From assembly GCA_902766515.1 (NCBI GenBank), contig CACXEB010000079.1:1-8212 (forward strand): a stretch of DNA of 8,212 bases. The letters run 5' to 3'. Below, piece by piece: positions 5,934 through 8,212 of this stretch (within the stretch, counting starts at the first letter, position 1; the number at the start of each line of letters is the position of its first letter). A program made the translations under genes and the position numbers. The notes below the pieces were generated by a model that was given only the letters and a program-made list of their open reading frames with translations, was not told where the DNA came from and did no database searches. The DNA is from an uncultured Eubacteriales bacterium. Lineage in GTDB: Bacteria > Bacillota_A > Clostridia > Christensenellales > Aristaeellaceae.

Positions 5934-6778
5934 CAGCGAAGCTCCACCGGCAGATCGGTATCCGTGAACGGGTCATCCTGCGGCTTGTCCCCCGCGCCGT
6001 CATCGTCAAACAGGCCTGCCGACGGCGTGTGCACGTGGATGATCAGCTCCGCTTCGTTGAAGGTAATGTCGGCGCGCTCCCGCGGTTTGGTGAGCGCGAG
6101 CACTTCCGTGTAGCGCGTCCGCCCCGTCCGGGCATAGTTGATGGCCACCTCGCTGCGGCGCTGCCAGTGCATGGGAATGATCACCCGCGGCTTGGCGGCC
6201 ATGATGAAATGGTTGATGCCCGCGTCAAACATGCCGCCCAGCCGCGGATCCAGCGGGAACATGCACAGGTCGATCGGCATGGTCTCGATGTCCTCACAGG
6301 CGGCGTAAAAATCGTCCTCGGCCTGCTTGATCTGCCTGAGCGAGCTCTCCTCGCGCCAGTGCCACAGGTTCAGGTCCCCCGCGTGGAAAATCCGGACGCC
6401 GTACAGCTCCACATAAAACGACACGCCCAGGTCGGTGGAGTCACAGGCCTGGATCTCCATCGACTCGTAGCTGGCGGTGTCCCCTTTTTTCATGCGCCGT
6501 CCGGCCGCCGTCTCCGGCAGCTCATCGGAGATGATATAGGTGATATGGTATTTTTTCCTGTCCCAGGTATAGATGACCGGATCGTAGTGATCGGGGTGGC
6601 TGTGGGATACGAAAACAAAGACACGCTTGTAGTTTTCGAAATCCTCGGGGACGAGCCGGGCCTTCTCAGGAAACATGCCCGGCTCGCCCTGCCAGTAGTC
6701 GAAAACCAGCAGCGTATCCTCCACGCTGATCATAAACCCGGAATGAAACAGGTAGGTGACGGTCGTCTGATTGGCCAT
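5933..6778 (-). CDS. Metallo-beta-lactamase-fold hydrolase, UlaG-like, substrate unknown
   Basis: A 281-residue cytoplasmic protein (no signal peptide) with the metallo-beta-lactamase fold. LFHSGFMISVEDTLLVFDYWQG (10-31) is the first beta-hairpin region with the metal-near Asp. SHSHPDHYD (58-66) is the HxHxDH signature (H59, H61, D63, H64). FHAGDLNLWHW (131-141) supplies the third-ligand His132 and bridging Asp135, and IPMHWQRR (201-208) supplies H204. A complete two-metal site is therefore visible. The general layout resembles the UlaG / YtkL-type branch that hydrolyses small esters, lactones or phosphodiesters, but no substrate can be assigned. The C-terminus from about 252 is an acidic, low-complexity tail. 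A separate gene starts 12 bases after the TelA stop, with AAGG as Shine-Dalgarno, and ends in a one-base overlap with tadA. Confidence 0.85.
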   Translation of the reverse strand: MANQTTVTYLFHSGFMISVEDTLLVFDYWQGEPGMFPEKARLVPEDFENYKRVFVFVSHSHPDHYDPVIYTWDRKKYHITYIISDELPETAAGRRMKKGDTASYESMEIQACDSTDLGVSFYVELYGVRIFHAGDLNLWHWREESSLRQIKQAEDDFYAACEDIETMPIDLCMFPLDPRLGGMFDAGINHFIMAAKPRVIIPMHWQRRSEVAINYARTGRTRYTEVLALTKPRERADITFNEAELIIHVHTPSAGLFDDDGAGDKPQDDPFTDTDLPVELR

Positions 6779-6790
6779 GATCTGCCTTCT

Positions 6791-7996
6791 TTACATGGTC
6801 AGCAGCTTTTTCTTGAGTTCCGCTTCCATTTCGGTCAGGTTCTTTTCGGCTTCGGCGCGCTTCTCGCGGCCTTCCCGCTGGATCCGGATGACCTCGTCGA
6901 TCGTGTCGATCAGGGACTGGTTGGTCTGGGTCAGCGTCTCCATATCGATGATGCCGCGCTCCGCTTCCCTGGCGGTGGCCAGCGTGCCCATCTTCAGCTT
7001 TTCGGCGTTCTTCCGGAGCAGCTCGTTGGTCATGTCCGTCACGGCCTTCTGCGCCTGCATGGCCTGCTGGGAGTGCTCCAGGCCCAGCGCCAGCACCATC
7101 TGGTTCTTCCACAGCGGCAGCGTGTTGACCAGGGTCGACTGGATGCGCTCGACCAGGATGGAGTTGTTGTTCTGCAGCAGGCGGATCTGCGGCGCCATCT
7201 GCATGGAGATCTGGCGGGTCAGCTTCAGGTCGTGCAGTTTCTTCTCGAAGCGGTCGCACTGAGCGGCCAGGTCGTTCGCCTTCTGGGCGTCCATGGCGTC
7301 CCCGCTCTTTTCGGCCTGGGCGCGGAGGGCGGCCAGCTCGGTCTCGCGCACCTGGCGCAGCCGCTTTTCACCGGCCACGATATACATGGTCAGCTCATGG
7401 AAATAGGTCATGTTCAGGTCATAGAGCTGGTCGAACATCGCGATATCCTTGAGCAGCTGCACCTGATGCTTTTCGAGGCTGGTGGCGATGCTGTCCACGT
7501 TGGCGGACACATCGTCATACTTGGCCTTGATGGTCGCGATCTGCGACTTGGAGGAGCTGAAAAGCGCCCGGAGCCCCCGCGGCTTTTCCGTGGCGGTCTC
7601 GAAACCCTTGAGCTCGCTGATCAGCTTGGTCAGGGAGGTGCCGACATCCCCCATGTCCACCGTCTTTACGCTCTCCAGGATGGAATCCGCAAAGGACGAG
7701 ACCTTCTTCTGGGCGTCCGCGCCGTACATCATCACGTGATCCGGATTCATCAGGTCGATCTGCCCGGCGAAGGCCTCGACCTCCTTGAGTTCCTCTTCGG
7801 TGAGGCTGCTTTCCAGCGAAGCGACGATCTGCCCGGCGTCCTGGGCCTTGGGCGGATTCGCGGCCTGCTCGGCCATCGCGGCAACGTTTTCCGTCTGGAC
7901 CGCCTGCGCCTGATGGCTGCCCAGGCTCAGCACGGGCGCGTGCGGCATTTCATCCGCGGGTGTCAGGGGGGCCATGGGGTTGTTCTGTTCGCTCAT
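6791..7996 (-). CDS. TelA-family (toxic anion resistance) protein
   Basis: A 401-residue, largely helical cytoplasmic protein of the TelA family, named for tellurite-resistance loci; its biochemical role is not established. The first 55 residues are low-complexity (Pro/Ala/Gln). The family core follows: YGADAQKKVSSFADSIL (91-107), a Lys-rich LFSSSKSQIATIKAKYDDV (145-163), LKDIAMFDQLYDLNMTYFHEL (182-202), IVAGEKRL, and the strongly conserved RQISMQMAPQIRLLQNNNSI (261-280) with LVERIQSTLVNTLPLWKNQM (281-300). NELLRKNAEKLK (324-335) and a charged C-terminal coiled coil (about 370-398) end the protein. The ATG has GGAGG nine bases upstream. The neighbour on the 5' side is XpaC-like, the same pairing as xpaC-yaaN in Bacillus subtilis, which argues that the two proteins work together. 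Tellurite resistance as its actual job is not supported by anything else here. Confidence 0.93.
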   Translation of the reverse strand: MSEQNNPMAPLTPADEMPHAPVLSLGSHQAQAVQTENVAAMAEQAANPPKAQDAGQIVASLESSLTEEELKEVEAFAGQIDLMNPDHVMMYGADAQKKVSSFADSILESVKTVDMGDVGTSLTKLISELKGFETATEKPRGLRALFSSSKSQIATIKAKYDDVSANVDSIATSLEKHQVQLLKDIAMFDQLYDLNMTYFHELTMYIVAGEKRLRQVRETELAALRAQAEKSGDAMDAQKANDLAAQCDRFEKKLHDLKLTRQISMQMAPQIRLLQNNNSILVERIQSTLVNTLPLWKNQMVLALGLEHSQQAMQAQKAVTDMTNELLRKNAEKLKMGTLATAREAERGIIDMETLTQTNQSLIDTIDEVIRIQREGREKRAEAEKNLTEMEAELKKKLLTM

Positions 7997-8032
7997 GTTC
8001 GCGTTCCTCCGTTTCGTCTATCGTTCAGGAAT

Positions 8033-8212
8033 TCATTTTGGCATTGTCTGCGCGGCGGCCTGCATCGGGGCTTCCATCAGGCCGTCCTGTTTGAGCATCG
8101 TCTCGAGCACCTGCACCTCCGCGCCCACGTCCAGCGCCTCGGCCTGGTACAGCTGGTCATGCTGCTTCCGGAAGGCTTCCAGCACCACGTCCATGGCGTT
8201 TTCCACCGTCGC
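8033..8212 (-). CDS. XpaC-like protein (5-bromo-4-chloroindolyl phosphate hydrolysis family), C-terminal fragment
   Basis: Only the last 59 codons and the TGA stop lie in the window; the frame is open to the right edge. The visible segment is helical and ends with EALDVGAEVQVLETMLKQDGL and a short Ala/Gln tail. A tail of the type LD(V/I)..E(I/V).VLE.ML.QDGL is typical of XpaC-like proteins, and the family is commonly encoded directly upstream of a TelA-family gene, which is what is found here: 36 bases separate this stop from the TelA start. In the family the N-terminal half usually carries membrane helices, which cannot be checked here. The family name comes from an indirect phosphatase-indicator phenotype and does not show real hydrolase activity. 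The assignment rests on a short stretch plus gene order. Confidence 0.72.
   Translation of the reverse strand, partial: ATVENAMDVVLEAFRKQHDQLYQAEALDVGAEVQVLETMLKQDGLMEAPMQAAAQTMPK

Larger units (their letters stand above)
1..8212 (-). other. Probable long co-directional operon (nine genes)
   Basis: Order of transcription: XpaC-like, TelA, MBL-fold hydrolase, tadA, alr, sugar-1-phosphate transferase, GT2, GT2, VanY-like. Spacings are 36, 12, -1, -11, 47, -4, -4 and 10 bases (negative means overlap). No hairpin followed by a T-run was seen between genes, and no gap is long enough for an obvious regulatory region. The 47-base alr/transferase gap is the likeliest place for an internal promoter, though none is convincing. 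A single transcript is inferred from spacing alone. Confidence 0.55.

Noticed and set aside
6666..7259. A 197-codon minus-strand frame inside telA and the hydrolase gene
   Set aside because: It is a frame-shifted reading of two real genes, made mainly of Arg, Asp, Pro, Ala and Gly, with no plausible start site.

Overview
All coding sequence in this 8.2 kb window lies on the minus strand, so genes are described right to left in order of transcription. The DNA is GC-rich, the Shine-Dalgarno sites are strong and Gram-positive in style (GGAGG, AAGGAGG), gaps between genes are very short, and there is an XpaC-TelA pair as in Bacillus xpaC-yaaN. Together these suggest a Gram-positive bacterium, most likely a GC-rich member of the Clostridia such as a gut or rumen lineage. 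The lineage is inferred from style and gene content; no marker gene here fixes it.

Right part (about 8212 to 5469): the C-terminal end of an XpaC-like protein, a full-length TelA-family protein, a metallo-beta-lactamase-fold hydrolase of unknown substrate, and the tRNA adenosine deaminase TadA. Middle (5479 to 4322): alanine racemase, which supplies D-alanine for peptidoglycan. Left part (4274 to 1): a membrane polyprenyl-phosphate sugar-1-phosphate transferase, two family-2 glycosyltransferases (the second resembling galactofuranosyl/rhamnosyl transferases), and a secreted protein with a VanY-like (M15B) domain that runs off the left edge.

The nine genes are co-directional. Four junctions overlap (1, 11, 4 and 4 bases) and the other four gaps are 10 to 47 bases, so a single long transcript with translational coupling is plausible. 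No convincing promoter or terminator was seen, and no stretch over 50 bases lacks a gene. The left half reads as a small envelope-glycan module: the phosphoglycosyl transferase would load the first sugar onto undecaprenyl phosphate and the two glycosyltransferases would extend it. Flippase, polymerase and ligase genes are not in the window.

The most unusual observation is in the last gene. Its VanY-like domain keeps the family scaffold (VNRWHALPDDF, GYRSY, PGTSEFQTGLAV, FRYVG), but the residues that should bind zinc and catalyse are replaced: H to F, D to L, and the EPWH motif is lost. It looks like a secreted pseudo-carboxypeptidase, fused to an N-terminal beta-sandwich-like region and encoded directly after glycan-assembly genes and alr. 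No tRNA, rRNA, CRISPR array, mobile element or obvious repeat was seen.
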